Source of the DNA: an uncultured Erysipelotrichaceae bacterium
GTDB lineage: Bacteria; Bacillota_I; Bacilli_A; Erysipelotrichales; Erysipelotrichaceae
Length of the DNA stretch: 64,000 nt
Direction: 5' to 3'
NCBI GenBank assembly: GCA_944325685.1
Contig: CALVBC010000002.1
Coordinates: 1 to 64,000 of the forward strand
Part shown: positions 1-9,256 of the stretch, in pieces
Layout: each line of letters begins with the position of its first letter
Numbering within the stretch: position 1 is the stretch's first letter
Notes under the pieces: model-generated
Told to the model about the DNA's origin: nothing
The model's database searches: none
Seen by the model: only the letters and a program-made list of their open reading frames with translations
Position numbers and translations under genes: made by a program

Positions 1-1334
1 GTAAATGGTTCGATAAAGCCTAGGATGATCATCTGCGTCGCATCCTCTTTGGAGATACCACGACTCATGAGATAGAATAGTTGTTCCTCAGATATCTTGG
101 ATACCGTGGCTTCATGTTCAATGGTCGAGGTGTTATTGTCGGTGATATTGGTCGGCATCGTATCGCTTGTCGATATATCATCTAAGATCAATGTATCACA
201 TTCAACTTTAGCTTTTGAGCCCGTGGCATTTTTACCGATCTTTACAAGACCTCTATAATTGACATAGCCACCATTTCTGGATAATGACTTAGAGATGATA
301 TTACTTGAAGTGTGTTTACCTAAGTGGATCATCTTCGCCCCAGCATCTTGTTTTTGGTCACTAGTGGCAACAGCGATCGAGATACAGATGCCCTTAGCGT
401 AGTCTTCTGCTAAGACACAAGCCGGATACTTCATATTGATATGAGAGCCGACATTACCATCGATCCATTCCATAAGGCCATTCTCTTTGACATAGGCCCT
501 TTTAGTGACGAGGTTCAAGATATTATTGGACCAGTTTTGCACTGTTGAATAGCGACACTTGGCATTCTTTCCAACAAATATCTCAACGATTGCCGCATGA
601 AGTGAATCCTTAGAATAACGTGGCGCTGTACAACCTTCGATATAGTGGACATCCGCGTCATCATCGACGATGATGAGCGTCCTTTCAAATTGGCCCATCT
701 GCTCGGAGTTGATCCTGAAGTATGATTGTAGTGGCTTATCTAAATGCACCCCTTTAGGGACATAGATAAACGAACCACCTGACCAAACAGCGGTATTTAG
801 CGCGGCAAACTTATTGTCAGCATAGGATACGATCGTCCCAAAGTACTTTTTGACGATCTCTGGATATAGCTTTAAAGCGGTGTCAGTATCAAAGAATAAG
901 ACACCGGCATCCGTCGCCTCTTTGAGCATATTGTGATAGACGACCTCTGACTCGTATTGTGTAGAGACACCAGCTAAAAACTTCTGTTCAGCCTCAGGGA
1001 TCTTTAATTTATCAAAGGTGTTTTTGATCGTCTCCGGGACTTCACTCCAATCACTGCCGACCTTATCCGATGGCTTGATATAGTAGGTGAAATCCTGAAA
1101 GTCGATGTCACTTAGATCAGGACCAAAGTTAGGCATAGGCATCTCCATGAATCTATGATAAGCCTTTAGCCTTAGCTCTAACATCCACTCAGGTTCCCCT
1201 TTGATCTTAGAGATCTCTCTGACGACTTCTTCACTTAGGCCTCTTTTGGTCTTATAGACACTGACATCTTCATCTTTGAAGTCGTATTTGTATTCATCTT
1301 GACTATTGATGATATCTTGATTCTTATTTGTCAT
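1..1334 (-). CDS. sufB: Fe-S cluster scaffold SufB (C-terminus off the left edge)
   Basis: SufB is the core scaffold subunit of the SufBCD complex, on which Fe-S clusters are assembled in the cytosol. About 444 codons are present, starting at ATG 1332-1334 ([12 protein letters not shown]). The usual length is about 465, so roughly 20-25 C-terminal residues lie beyond position 1. The translation shows family blocks such as [42 protein letters not shown] and, near the edge, [20 protein letters not shown], the conserved SufB/SufD terminal region. It is the last gene of sufC-sufD-sufS-sufU-sufB, and its start overlaps the end of sufU by 11 bases, which suggests translational coupling. Identification is firm; only the missing end limits the call. 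Confidence 0.96.
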   Translation of the reverse strand, partial: MTNKNQDIINSQDEYKYDFKDEDVSVYKTKRGLSEEVVREISKIKGEPEWMLELRLKAYHRFMEMPMPNFGPDLSDIDFQDFTYYIKPSDKVGSDWSEVPETIKNTFDKLKIPEAEQKFLAGVSTQYESEVVYHNMLKEATDAGVLFFDTDTALKLYPEIVKKYFGTIVSYADNKFAALNTAVWSGGSFIYVPKGVHLDKPLQSYFRINSEQMGQFERTLIIVDDDADVHYIEGCTAPRYSKDSLHAAIVEIFVGKNAKCRYSTVQNWSNNILNLVTKRAYVKENGLMEWIDGNVGSHINMKYPACVLAEDYAKGICISIAVATSDQKQDAGAKMIHLGKHTSSNIISKSLSRNGGYVNYRGLVKIGKNATGSKAKVECDTLILDDISTSDTMPTNITDNNTSTIEHEATVSKISEEQLFYLMSRGISKEDATQMIILGFIEPF

Positions 1335-1752
1335 AGTTTTCTAATATTTCCTTCATCCCTTTGATACCGATAAGACCACAACTGATACGGTTAGCTTGCT
1401 TGCTGAGGGTATCAAACGCATTGGCTTCTTCAAGCAGATCCTCTTCGTAGCTGTCTTCACTTAGCATCTTTTCATATTCATCGATGATATGAAGTGCTTC
1501 TTTGACGGTCTTGCCTTTGATGAGCTCGGTCATGATCGAAGTCGAGGCCGTTGATATCGTACAACCGACACCATCAAAGCTGACATCAACGATCTTATCA
1601 CCATCAAATTTGATATAGATGGTGATATCATCGATACAAGAGTCAGCTGCCATGTGTTTCTTTAAATAATCATCGCTTTGTGGTGTCCTTTTATTGCGTG
1701 GGGTCTCATAGTGATCCATGATGATGTCACGCTTTAAATTGCTGTCCATCAT
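1324..1752 (-). CDS. sufU: SufU zinc-dependent sulfurtransferase partner of SufS
   Basis: SufU takes persulfide sulfur from SufS and passes it toward SufBCD in Gram-positive bacteria. I chose ATG 1750-1752 because GGAG lies eight bases upstream and this start overlaps the sufS stop (ATGA). An upstream in-frame ATG at 1770 would lie inside sufS without a ribosome site. The next codon (1747-1749) is also ATG. The protein is about 142 residues. Putative zinc ligands by family alignment are Cys39, Asp41, Cys64 and Cys125; the usual C-G-D triplet reads C-I-D here, keeping the acidic ligand. The block [20 protein letters not shown] is typical. The family is certain; the exact choice between the two adjacent ATGs is open. 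Confidence 0.93.
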   Translation of the reverse strand: MMDSNLKRDIIMDHYETPRNKRTPQSDDYLKKHMAADSCIDDITIYIKFDGDKIVDVSFDGVGCTISTASTSIMTELIKGKTVKEALHIIDEYEKMLSEDSYEEDLLEEANAFDTLSKQANRISCGLIGIKGMKEILENYDK

Positions 1753-2987
1753 AATATCGCTCCGATACACTTTTCTAGTGTCGTCTCTTTTAATACTTCG
1801 ATGACCCTATCGATCTCTTCTTTGGTGTTATACAGATATAAACTAGCTCTGATGGTCTCTGATACGCCGATGACGTTGAGTAAGATCTTAGCACAGTGCG
1901 TACCTGATCTTACCGCGATGCCTTGACTATTGAGATAGCCAGCGGCATCTTGGGCAAAGATGCCCTTGACATTGAAAGTCACGATCGAAGTCTCGCTTTT
2001 GGGATTATATACTTCGACATTGTCAAGCTCTAGCATCCTTTTCATAAAGTAGTCATGGAGCTCTTTACCTTCCTCTTCGACATTTTCCATACCGATAGCC
2101 ATCAAGTACTTTAATGCTTCGCCAAAACCTAAGACCCCTTCAACACAAGGTGTCCCCGCTTCAAACTTGAACGGTGGCTCTTTTAATAGGATGTTGCCAC
2201 AGATATCAAAGCGAGCATTTGACCCACCACCTAACATAAATGGATCCATCTTTTCAAGTAGCTCATATTTACCATATAGGACGCCAACACCACTTGGTCC
2301 TAGCATCTTATGGGAGCTAAAGCACAAGAAATCGATATCAAGATCTCTTACATCAGTCTTGATATGTGGCACTGATTGAGCCCCATCGACAACGACGACA
2401 GCACCTACTTTATGTGCTTCTTCAATTATCTCCTTTAAAGGCACGATATTACCTAAGACATTGGCGACATGGGCTAAGGTGATGACCTTGACCTTATCAC
2501 CGAGTTCATTTAGTAATCTCTTATAGCCTTCCATATCGAAGATCCCTTCTTTATCAAGGGGGATGTATTCGATCTTAGCACCGGTGACCTCTTGGACCTT
2601 GAACCAAGGCAAGATATTAGAAGCGTGTTCGGCTTCCGTGGAAAGGATGATATCACCTTCCTTTAAAAACTTTTGGCCATAACCATAGGCGACAAGGTTC
2701 AAAGAAGATGAGGCGCCATTGGTGAAGATGATCTCTCTTTCACTATCGGCATTTAAAAACTTAGCACAAAGTTTACGGACTTCTTCGTATTCACTTGATA
2801 CTTGATATGATAGATCATAGTCACCACGGTGGATATTGGCATTTTCCTTGGTGTAATAATCCATGACCTTGTCGATGACACACTGTGGTTTAAAAGAGGT
2901 CGCAGCACTGTCTAAGTAGATCCTACCTTTAGCTTCTTCGCTTTTGATCATCGGGAAATCATCTCTGATCTTATTTCTATCCAACAT
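1749..2987 (-). CDS. sufS: Cysteine desulfurase SufS (group II, PLP-dependent)
   Basis: SufS removes sulfur from L-cysteine as an enzyme-bound persulfide and yields alanine, supplying sulfur for Fe-S cluster assembly. The 412-residue length is normal. The PLP lysine is Lys227 in SSHKMLGPSG, the pyridine-stacking region is around AEHASN (119-124), and the catalytic cysteine is Cys365 in VRSGTHCAKIL. The group II pattern in Bacillus is usually RAGHHCAQP, so this copy is slightly divergent around the Cys but keeps it. The ATG at 2985-2987 overlaps the sufD tail by 11 bases, and the stop overlaps sufU. The direct pairing with sufU supports SufS rather than NifS/IscS. Confidence 0.96.
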   Translation of the reverse strand: MLDRNKIRDDFPMIKSEEAKGRIYLDSAATSFKPQCVIDKVMDYYTKENANIHRGDYDLSYQVSSEYEEVRKLCAKFLNADSEREIIFTNGASSSLNLVAYGYGQKFLKEGDIILSTEAEHASNILPWFKVQEVTGAKIEYIPLDKEGIFDMEGYKRLLNELGDKVKVITLAHVANVLGNIVPLKEIIEEAHKVGAVVVVDGAQSVPHIKTDVRDLDIDFLCFSSHKMLGPSGVGVLYGKYELLEKMDPFMLGGGSNARFDICGNILLKEPPFKFEAGTPCVEGVLGFGEALKYLMAIGMENVEEEGKELHDYFMKRMLELDNVEVYNPKSETSIVTFNVKGIFAQDAAGYLNSQGIAVRSGTHCAKILLNVIGVSETIRASLYLYNTKEEIDRVIEVLKETTLEKCIGAIL

Positions 2988-3723
2988 TCTCTTCTAACCC
3001 CCTTTGTAAGATACTTAAGATATTATCCTTTTCTTCAAGGTCCTTGATAAGCTCTTCATCGCATTTGAGATATGAATCGATGAGAAGCCTTAAGGCATCC
3101 ACTTTATCGATACCACGACTGTTCAGATAGTATAGGACATCATCATCGATGGTACCACTACTTAATGCATGGCTTGCCTCAACATCGCTCTCTTCGATCA
3201 GTAGTATCGGTCTTATATCGACATGTTTTGGATCACCATAGACTAGTGATCTGCTCTTTTGATGGGATATCGATCTTTTCGCATCCTTGATGATCTTACC
3301 GGTACAGGTAAGCTCTATATGGCCATCATCTAAGATGACGGCACTGTTATCGATATTGACCTCGGTATCTTTGGTCATATTGATACAATCGATCGTGATA
3401 TCCTTATCTTTAGTGACCAGATACTTATTGATCATATCGAGTTTGGCCCCATCAAATACTTTGATGACACTTTTGATATGCACATCAGCTTTTGATAGGT
3501 CAAACAGGCAAGATGTCACATGACCCCCACTTATATGACCTTCTTCTTTAAGATCGATGAATTGATCATTTAAGATGATATAGAAGATCTTGACTTCACT
3601 GTCTTTGATATCATAAGTGATATCGGCTGTTTCATCATCGAGATAGATGATGAGATTGGTATCCTTATTATATATATCGAGTTTTAACTCGTTTTTTTCG
3701 CTTGTATGATAGATCCTATCCAT
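2977..3723 (-). CDS. sufD: SufD, short form (SufBCD complex subunit)
   Basis: SufD pairs with SufB and SufC in the Fe-S scaffold complex and is linked to iron entry. Start ATG 3721-3723 (MDRIYHTSEK) is preferred: AAGGAG sits five bases upstream, overlapping the sufC stop. An earlier in-frame ATG at 3756 lies inside sufC with no ribosome site. The product is 248 residues against about 430 in well-studied SufD proteins. What remains is part of the beta-helix core and the conserved C-terminal helical block, with HALSSGTIDDDVLYYLNSRG. It looks N-terminally reduced rather than broken, as the frame is intact and coupled to both neighbours. Whether such short forms are the rule in this lineage cannot be told from one genome. 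Confidence 0.88.
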   Translation of the reverse strand: MDRIYHTSEKNELKLDIYNKDTNLIIYLDDETADITYDIKDSEVKIFYIILNDQFIDLKEEGHISGGHVTSCLFDLSKADVHIKSVIKVFDGAKLDMINKYLVTKDKDITIDCINMTKDTEVNIDNSAVILDDGHIELTCTGKIIKDAKRSISHQKSRSLVYGDPKHVDIRPILLIEESDVEASHALSSGTIDDDVLYYLNSRGIDKVDALRLLIDSYLKCDEELIKDLEEKDNILSILQRGLEENVG

Positions 3724-3724
3724 T

Positions 3725-4543
3725 TTAGCTCCTTGGATTAAGGGCACAAGTGCCAAGTGAGAAGACTAGTGGTTTTTCCTCGACGCGAGGATGGATCTGT
3801 AATTCTTGGTATAGCCAATCATAACCATCGCTGTCGATCTTTTCAACGAGCTCGTTGTCACCTTCAACGACGATCTTGCCATCGACGATGACATGGGCGT
3901 GGGTCGGTTTGATGATCGAGAAGAAACGGTCGTAATGTGATACGATGATAAGACCCATATTCTCCTTCTCTTTCGCCTCTAAGATACTATCAGCGACAAG
4001 CTTGATCGCATCGACATCAAGACCGGAGTCGATCTCATCTAACATCGCGATCTTTGGCTTTAGGACCATCATCTGTAAGATCTCATTGCGCTTTTTCTCA
4101 CCACCGGAGAAACCATCATTCACAAAACGATGTGCTAGATCATCTTTCATCTTTAACTTCTTGATATTACCTTCCATCTCCTTATAGAAGGCAAATAGTG
4201 ATATCGGTGTCTCGCGTCTGGCGTTGATCGCTGCCTTAAGGAAATCACTATTAGTAACACCACTTATCTCCTGTGGGTTTTGCATGCCTAAGAAAAGACC
4301 GACTTTAGCCCTTTGGTCGACGGTCATCGCTAAAACATCCTGATCATTGAAGTAGATCGAGCCTTTAGTGACGATGTATTTTGGATGGCCCATGATGGTC
4401 TGCAGTAGTGTGCTTTTACCATTACCATTAGGCCCCATCAGAGCATGGACTTCCCCTTCATTTACGATAAGTGAGACGCCTTTTAATATCTCTTTATCAT
4501 CAACGCTTACATGTAGATCTTTTATCTTTAAAGTATTTGCCAC
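3725..4543 (-). CDS. sufC: SufC, ATPase of the SufBCD Fe-S assembly complex
   Basis: SufC is the soluble ABC-type ATPase that drives SufBCD. I chose the GTG at 4541-4543 (MANTLKIKDLHV): AAGGAGG lies seven to eight bases upstream at 4551-4558, while the longer frame to 4579 runs back over the ribosome site and the promoter. All ABC motifs are present: Walker A GPNGNGKST (37-45), signature FSGGEKKRNEI, Walker B KIAMLDEIDSGLD and the switch histidine in IIVSHYDRF. The 272-residue length is close to the usual 250-260, with a slightly longer C-terminus. It is the first gene of the suf operon and is followed after one base by sufD. Confidence 0.96.
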   Translation of the reverse strand: MANTLKIKDLHVSVDDKEILKGVSLIVNEGEVHALMGPNGNGKSTLLQTIMGHPKYIVTKGSIYFNDQDVLAMTVDQRAKVGLFLGMQNPQEISGVTNSDFLKAAINARRETPISLFAFYKEMEGNIKKLKMKDDLAHRFVNDGFSGGEKKRNEILQMMVLKPKIAMLDEIDSGLDVDAIKLVADSILEAKEKENMGLIIVSHYDRFFSIIKPTHAHVIVDGKIVVEGDNELVEKIDSDGYDWLYQELQIHPRVEEKPLVFSLGTCALNPRS

Positions 4544-4567
4544 GTACTTTTCCTCCTTAACGCTAAG

Positions 4568-4599
4568 ATTATAGCACAATCATCTCAAAGTACTGTCAA
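4568..4599 (-). promoter_or_regulatory. Promoter of the suf operon
   Basis: Reading the minus strand, TTGACA (4594-4599) and TATAAT (4568-4573) are both perfect but 20 bases apart, longer than the usual 17. The -10 is of the extended type (TGCTATAAT), which can make up for a poor -35 spacing. The predicted start point is near 4561, just ahead of the sufC ribosome site. No binding site for a known Fe-S regulator was recognised. Confidence 0.65.
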
Positions 4600-4675
4600 T
4601 AACGATCTCTCCTGCGTTTAAGGGATGATTAAGGTTATTTTCTGAAGAGACGTGGCATTAGAAAGGTGATTAGTA

Positions 4676-4681
4676 TATAAT
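4676..4681 (+). promoter_or_regulatory. Possible -10 element for the foldase operon
   Basis: TATAAT at 4676-4681 precedes the foldase gene by 29 bases, with AGGAGG at 4701-4706 between. No good -35 was seen at 16-18 bases. The site lies in the region divergent to the suf promoter. Confidence 0.45.
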
Positions 4682-4710
4682 AAGTTGGCGTTTTTAATTA
4701 AGGAGGTTTT

Positions 4711-5802
4711 ATGGACACAAAAGAGATCTTAAAGAAATTCTGGTTTGTCGGACTCATTGCGATCTTATTTGTTGGGTTTATCGTCATATATATCGTGCAA
4801 ATGATCCAAAATCAACCAGTGGTCAAAAGTCCAAAAGAAGTAGATGGTAATTATGTCATCTACAGTATCAATGGTGAAGATTACACCGCCGATGAATTCT
4901 ATAGTGATCTATATGATCAATATGGTGTATCAACAGCATATGACCGCTATGAACGTTATATCTGTGAAGAGGCAATTGAAACAACTAGCGATATGGAAAC
5001 GATCGCCACCAACAATGCCGCTATCCTCTTAGAACAATATGGCGAAGAAGGATTAGCTGAACAAATGCGCTCTTTAGGTTATGAAGATGCTGATGATGCC
5101 TATGACTACTACATCTACCTACAAAAGTCGATGAAGTTAAGAAGTGACTACCTATTAGAACACGAAGATGATATCCTCACACCTTTCGTTGAGGCTAATC
5201 ACCCAAAGCAGATATCACATATCCTCATCACCGTCGAAGACATCACTTCAGAGACAACTGATGGTGTAACGACTTATACCGCAAACCCAACCGATGAGGA
5301 ACAAGCTAAACTCGATGCCGTCTTAGCTGCTTTAGATGAAGGTCAAGCTTTCGCTGATGTCGCTACTGAATACAGTGATGATTCAAGCGCCTCAAGCGGT
5401 GGCTATCTTGGCTACTTCGATGACGATAACACAAGCTATGTGACCGTGTTTGCTGATATGGCAAGGACATTAACCGGTGGTCAAGTATCAGAAGTCATCA
5501 CTAGCCAATATGGTTGGCATATCATCTATTGTGATACCGATGAACCATCAGAGATGATGGATGACACTGATTTCTTAAATGCGATCTTCGCTGAATATCC
5601 AAGTGCTTACTATCAACCACTTCTTGATGCCGCAAGCGAATTAGGCATTGAGATCAGTGATGCTGATCTGAAGGCAGCGATCGATGAAGATATCCAAAGT
5701 GCGATGAGCACAGAAGAAGAATCTGAAACTGGATCAACAACAGATCCAGAGACAACGACCGATCCAGAAACGACTTCTGGTACAGAAAGTGAGGCTCAAT
5801 AA
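4711..5802 (+). CDS. Membrane-anchored parvulin-type peptidyl-prolyl isomerase
   Basis: The protein is predicted to help secreted proteins fold outside the membrane by cis-trans isomerisation of X-Pro bonds, like PrsA. It is 363 residues long. Residues 1-10 are cytosolic, and about 12-32 form a membrane anchor (FWFVGLIAILFVGFIVIYIV). A SurA/PrsA-like helical region follows. The parvulin domain runs from about 165 to 270, with the hallmarks QISHILITVED, YSDDSSASSGGYLGYF and SQYGWHIIYCD. The C-terminus is a Ser/Thr/Glu/Pro tail with a TTDPE repeat. Unlike PrsA it has no lipobox. The start has AGGAGG (4701-4706), and the stop overlaps the next gene by one base (TAATG). The specific substrate is unknown. 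Confidence 0.88.
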   Translation: MDTKEILKKFWFVGLIAILFVGFIVIYIVQMIQNQPVVKSPKEVDGNYVIYSINGEDYTADEFYSDLYDQYGVSTAYDRYERYICEEAIETTSDMETIATNNAAILLEQYGEEGLAEQMRSLGYEDADDAYDYYIYLQKSMKLRSDYLLEHEDDILTPFVEANHPKQISHILITVEDITSETTDGVTTYTANPTDEEQAKLDAVLAALDEGQAFADVATEYSDDSSASSGGYLGYFDDDNTSYVTVFADMARTLTGGQVSEVITSQYGWHIIYCDTDEPSEMMDDTDFLNAIFAEYPSAYYQPLLDAASELGIEISDADLKAAIDEDIQSAMSTEEESETGSTTDPETTTDPETTSGTESEAQ

Positions 5803-6671
5803 TGAAAAAAGTATTAGCGCTATTATGTGCCCTTGTATTACTAGCTGGATGTTCATCAGATGCTAAGACTCTAGTATCTGATCCTGATACTGTCATCATT
5901 AGTGGTGATGGCATCACCTATACCAAACAAGATCTCTTCGATGATCTTAAAAAGAACGATATCAGTGGTGTCTTAAGAGCTGATCTTACCGAAAGGATCG
6001 CTAGCTTTGAAGGCGTCGATATGACTGAGATCGAGACCGATGTCAGCTCATACTTTGAAGAGCTAAGGACCCAATATGCTGATAGCTATGAGACGATGAT
6101 GGATTACTATGGTGGCGAAGAGAGCTTCCGTGATACGATCAGATCAAGCTATACACTAGATGCTTTAGTCAGAAAGTATTGTGACTATAATATCGATGAA
6201 CTACTAACTGATTACTCACCGGTATTAGCTAGGATGCAATCATTCAGCACGCAAGAAGAAGCTCAAGCCTTCATCGACAATGTGAATGGTGGTATGACTT
6301 TTGATGAAGCTTGTGAAGCTGCTGGTGTCGAAACGATCCCAACGGAAACAGTTTATCTATCAACTAGCGATATCGATAGTGCTTTGATCGATTATCTAAG
6401 CACTAGTGAAGTCGGTATCTCTGAATATCCAGTCGTCGTCTTAAATGACAACACTGATGACGATGGTGAAGTCACAACGACTGAAACTTACTATGCGATC
6501 GAGACTGTATCTCGTGATGTCGAAGAATTCAAAGATCAATTCTATAGCACAGTTGGTTCAAAGATCGATACGACTGATGTCTTCAATTACTTCTTCAACA
6601 AATACAACGTCGAAGTATTTGATCAAGACGTCTATGAAACACTGAGCAGTGAATACGAAGGTATCTACTAA
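5802..6671 (+). CDS. Lipoprotein, PrsA/SurA-like without a clear isomerase domain
   Basis: This is a 289-residue secreted lipoprotein. Residues 1-18 form a signal peptide with the lipobox LLAGC, so the mature protein should be lipid-anchored through Cys18. The helical middle part (FEELRTQYADSYETMMDYY...) resembles the chaperone region of SurA/PrsA. The part after about 145 (SFSTQEEAQAFIDNVNGGMTFDEAC) is in the place of a parvulin domain but lacks its motifs. A chaperone role next to the isomerase is likely but is inferred from context and weak resemblance. It overlaps both neighbours by one base (TAATG), so the three genes are probably translated from one mRNA. Confidence 0.75.
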   Translation: MKKVLALLCALVLLAGCSSDAKTLVSDPDTVIISGDGITYTKQDLFDDLKKNDISGVLRADLTERIASFEGVDMTEIETDVSSYFEELRTQYADSYETMMDYYGGEESFRDTIRSSYTLDALVRKYCDYNIDELLTDYSPVLARMQSFSTQEEAQAFIDNVNGGMTFDEACEAAGVETIPTETVYLSTSDIDSALIDYLSTSEVGISEYPVVVLNDNTDDDGEVTTTETYYAIETVSRDVEEFKDQFYSTVGSKIDTTDVFNYFFNKYNVEVFDQDVYETLSSEYEGIY

Positions 6672-7063
6672 TGTGCATCTTCTGTAAGATCATTAATAAA
6701 GAGATCCCTTCTAATATCGTCTATGAGGATGATCAAGTCCTAGCGATCTTAGATCTAGCGCAAACGACTAAAGGTCATACGCTAGTGATGCCTAAAAAGC
6801 ACTACGCTGATATCACCGAGATCCCTGATGATGAATTAGCTTATCTCATGAAAGTGGTAAAAAGCTTAGCACAAAAGATCACGGTAAATCTTGGTGCAAG
6901 TGGCTTCAATATCCTTGTCAACACCAAGGAAGTAGCTGGCCAAAGCGTCATGCATCTACATGTGCACATCATCCCAAGATATGATGAAGAAGACACGATC
7001 AAGATCGAATTCAGCGAAAACAAATTCGATATGCAAGCGATCTTAGATATGATCAATAGGTAA
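6671..7063 (+). CDS. HIT family nucleotide hydrolase
   Basis: Members of the histidine-triad family hydrolyse nucleoside phosphoramidates or dinucleotides such as AMP-lysine and Ap4A; the true substrate here is unknown. The 130-residue length is typical. The start block CIFCKIINKEIPSNIVYED and the middle block GHTLVMPKKHYADI are family signatures, and the active-site triad is HLHVHIIPRY at about 97-106. It is the last gene of the foldase transcription unit, overlaps the lipoprotein gene by one base and is followed at once by a terminator. In Bacillus, hit is also located close to prsA, so the neighbourhood is meaningful even if the functional link is not understood. Confidence 0.93.
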   Translation: MCIFCKIINKEIPSNIVYEDDQVLAILDLAQTTKGHTLVMPKKHYADITEIPDDELAYLMKVVKSLAQKITVNLGASGFNILVNTKEVAGQSVMHLHVHIIPRYDEEDTIKIEFSENKFDMQAILDMINR

Positions 7064-7065
7064 AA

Positions 7066-7092
7066 TTAAAACGAGCGCTCGCTCGTTTTTCT
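7066..7092. terminator. Bidirectional intrinsic terminator between hit and the glycolipid operon
   Basis: AAAACGAGCG (7068-7077) pairs with CGCTCGTTTT (7080-7089). The A-run before and T-run after allow it to end transcription from both sides, for the converging HIT gene and the minus-strand glycosyltransferase. Confidence 0.85.
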
Positions 7093-8310
7093 TTATTCGA
7101 AGAAAGGATCATCATCATCCTTTCTTTTTTTAGATGCTTTCTTCTCTTTTTTAGCTTGCCGCATCGCACTTCCTTCGCGAAGGATCTTACTGTAGACTTC
7201 CTTCCACATCGCGGCGATATGCTCTCTAGCGTAGTAGTCACTACCCTTTTTCGCCTTCCTTTTAGCTTCTAGATAATAGTCTTTATCATCTTTGAGCTTT
7301 TGTAGTTCCCTCTTAAAGCCCTCATTATCATCGGCTTTAAGATAGAAATCAAAGAGGATATCAGGATAGATATCTAAGTCTCTTATGAGGATCGGTCTTT
7401 CCGCACTCATCGCTTCTAGGATCGACATCGGGAATAATTCGGCATATGATGGCAAAAACATCACATCGCCCATATTGTAGATGTCGTTCATCTTCTCGCG
7501 GTCGACGATACCGATGAATTTGAGATTGGCTGGCGGATCTTCGGTTAGCTTTTTGATCTCATCATGACCTGCGGATATTAGGCCAAATGAGAAGCCACCG
7601 GCCCAGACAAACTGGATATCCGGCATCGCTTTAGCGATCTCATAGAAATCAGTGACCCCTTTTCTGGTCTGTAATTGACCAACACCTAAGACGGTAAAGC
7701 GATCAGGATCTAAGCCATAGCTTTCTTTGATCGCTTTGACTCTTTCTTCTTCTAGTGGTCTAAAGGTCTCGTGATTTACAAAGTTCGGTATATAGAAGAT
7801 ATTCTCGCGGTCAATACCATAGCTTACTAAAGGCTCGATAAAACACGGATTGACGACGACAAGATAATCCATCAATTTATAAAACTGGATCGTATAGAAA
7901 TCATAGATATCACGGATAAAGTTGGGAAGATCTAATGATTCATCAACGGTTTCCGGTAAAAAATGGACATAGCCTAGAGTAAAGCTCTCTAATTTCTTAT
8001 TCGCTAATCCAACAAGGAATTCAGGATTATAGGTATGATAATGGACGATATCCGCTTTCGCACTGGCGTTTATCAGTACATCATAATCATCGGCCAATAA
8101 TTCCTTGACTAAAGCCACCTGTTCTTCATAGACAGCTAAAACGCCCTGTCCTTTGACCATATCAGCCCTTGACATCATATTGATGATGGGCTTAGTCGAT
8201 AGGCTTTCTTTGTGTTCTTTGACAACTTGTTTATTAGCGATCCTATCAGCTTGATGGCTCTCTTTTTTCTTGATCAAATCTTTGATCTTTTCTTCGGCGC
8301 TTTTTTCCAT
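7093..8310 (-). CDS. GT4 glycosyltransferase, likely second sugar of a glyco-diacylglycerol (CpoA/BgsA/DGS-like)
   Basis: It probably adds a second sugar to monoglucosyl-diacylglycerol, making the membrane diglycosyl lipid that can anchor lipoteichoic acid. The 405-residue protein has a basic N-terminal extension (1-40), then INMMSRADMVKGQGVLAVYEEQ, which resembles the start of streptococcal CpoA and enterococcal BgsA as I remember them. The Rossmann donor domain follows (VLGVGQLQTRKGVTDFYEIA), with the EX7E motif in ELFPMSILEAM. The C-terminus (from about 380) is a Lys-rich tail, likely membrane-surface binding. The start at ATG 8308-8310 has AGGTGAT upstream. It is the last gene of an operon with a first-sugar transferase, which is the main reason for the assignment; the sugar itself is not known. 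Confidence 0.8.
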   Translation of the reverse strand: MEKSAEEKIKDLIKKKESHQADRIANKQVVKEHKESLSTKPIINMMSRADMVKGQGVLAVYEEQVALVKELLADDYDVLINASAKADIVHYHTYNPEFLVGLANKKLESFTLGYVHFLPETVDESLDLPNFIRDIYDFYTIQFYKLMDYLVVVNPCFIEPLVSYGIDRENIFYIPNFVNHETFRPLEEERVKAIKESYGLDPDRFTVLGVGQLQTRKGVTDFYEIAKAMPDIQFVWAGGFSFGLISAGHDEIKKLTEDPPANLKFIGIVDREKMNDIYNMGDVMFLPSYAELFPMSILEAMSAERPILIRDLDIYPDILFDFYLKADDNEGFKRELQKLKDDKDYYLEAKRKAKKGSDYYAREHIAAMWKEVYSKILREGSAMRQAKKEKKASKKRKDDDDPFFE

Positions 8311-8317
8311 AGATCAC

Positions 8318-9256
8318 CTACTTCTTATACTTGTAGAATTGACGATTGTCAAGCGCAAATAGCTTCGGTGTGAATTCACCTGGTCCGATATTCTCTAATG
8401 CCTTAGAGATCGTATTGATCCTGGCATCGATATTATCGACAAGATATAATAGCTCTGCTTCTAGAGTCATCGGTCTTACTGGTGAGCCATATTCAAGTTG
8501 ACCATGATGTGATAAGACCATATGCCTTAAGATCAAGAATTCTTCGGTATCCTCTAATTTTAGCTCTTTAGCAACTTCGTATAAGCGACCCTGTAAGATC
8601 GAGATATGGCCTAAGAGCTTCCCTTCGGTAGTATATTCAGTGACAATCGGCGATGATAGCTCTTCGATCTTACCGAGATCGTGGATTATTATGCCAGCGA
8701 CAAGATAGTCCTTATCAACACTAGGATAGTACTCCGCTAAAGCTAAGCCCACTTTTAGCATCCCTAAGACATGCGTAGCCAGACCACCCATAAAGGAATG
8801 GTGGATCTTACTAGCAGCTGGATATTCATAAAATGATTCACTGTAGTGATTTAATAAAGCGACCACGAATTTAGCGATATTCTCATTTTGGATGCGATTG
8901 ATCACATCCTGTAGTTCATGGCGCATCTCATCTTTAGCGATCGGTGATTTAAAGATGAAGTCTTCCTTATTGATCTCCGATTGGATCAAAGGAAAGACCT
9001 TGACGATCTTGAGTTGGAGATTATTGCGATAATTGATCACATCAAATTCAAATTGATAGACCTTACCAACTTCAAGTTCCTTTTCGATCTCAGGTTTTAC
9101 ATCCCAGACCTTAGCTTCGATACTCTTGGAATCATCTTGTAAAGACAAGGTCAAATATGGTGAACCAGAATTGGTCGCTCCTTTTGTAATACTTGTAACA
9201 AGTAGTGGGAGATCTAAATGTTCTCCTTCTTTATAATCGATAACTTTTTTACTCAT
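8318..9256 (-). CDS. yhaM: YhaM-type 3'-5' exoribonuclease (OB fold plus HD domain)
   Basis: YhaM is a metal-dependent 3'-5' exonuclease acting on RNA ends and single-stranded DNA in Firmicutes. The start is set at ATG 9254-9256 (MSKKVIDYKEGEHL), with GGAG nine bases upstream; a longer frame to 9295 lies within the previous gene. The 312-residue length fits. The N-terminal OB fold is seen at about 10-95 (SPYLTLSLQDDSKSIEAKVWDV). The HD phosphohydrolase domain follows, with HHSFMGGLATHVLGM, the metal-binding pair in IIIHDLGKIEEL and LSHHGQLEYGSP. It overlaps the glycosyltransferase-RecX gene by eight bases and is seven bases ahead of the GT4 gene, so a nuclease sits inside a glycolipid operon. 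Confidence 0.9.
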   Translation of the reverse strand: MSKKVIDYKEGEHLDLPLLVTSITKGATNSGSPYLTLSLQDDSKSIEAKVWDVKPEIEKELEVGKVYQFEFDVINYRNNLQLKIVKVFPLIQSEINKEDFIFKSPIAKDEMRHELQDVINRIQNENIAKFVVALLNHYSESFYEYPAASKIHHSFMGGLATHVLGMLKVGLALAEYYPSVDKDYLVAGIIIHDLGKIEELSSPIVTEYTTEGKLLGHISILQGRLYEVAKELKLEDTEEFLILRHMVLSHHGQLEYGSPVRPMTLEAELLYLVDNIDARINTISKALENIGPGEFTPKLFALDNRQFYKYKK

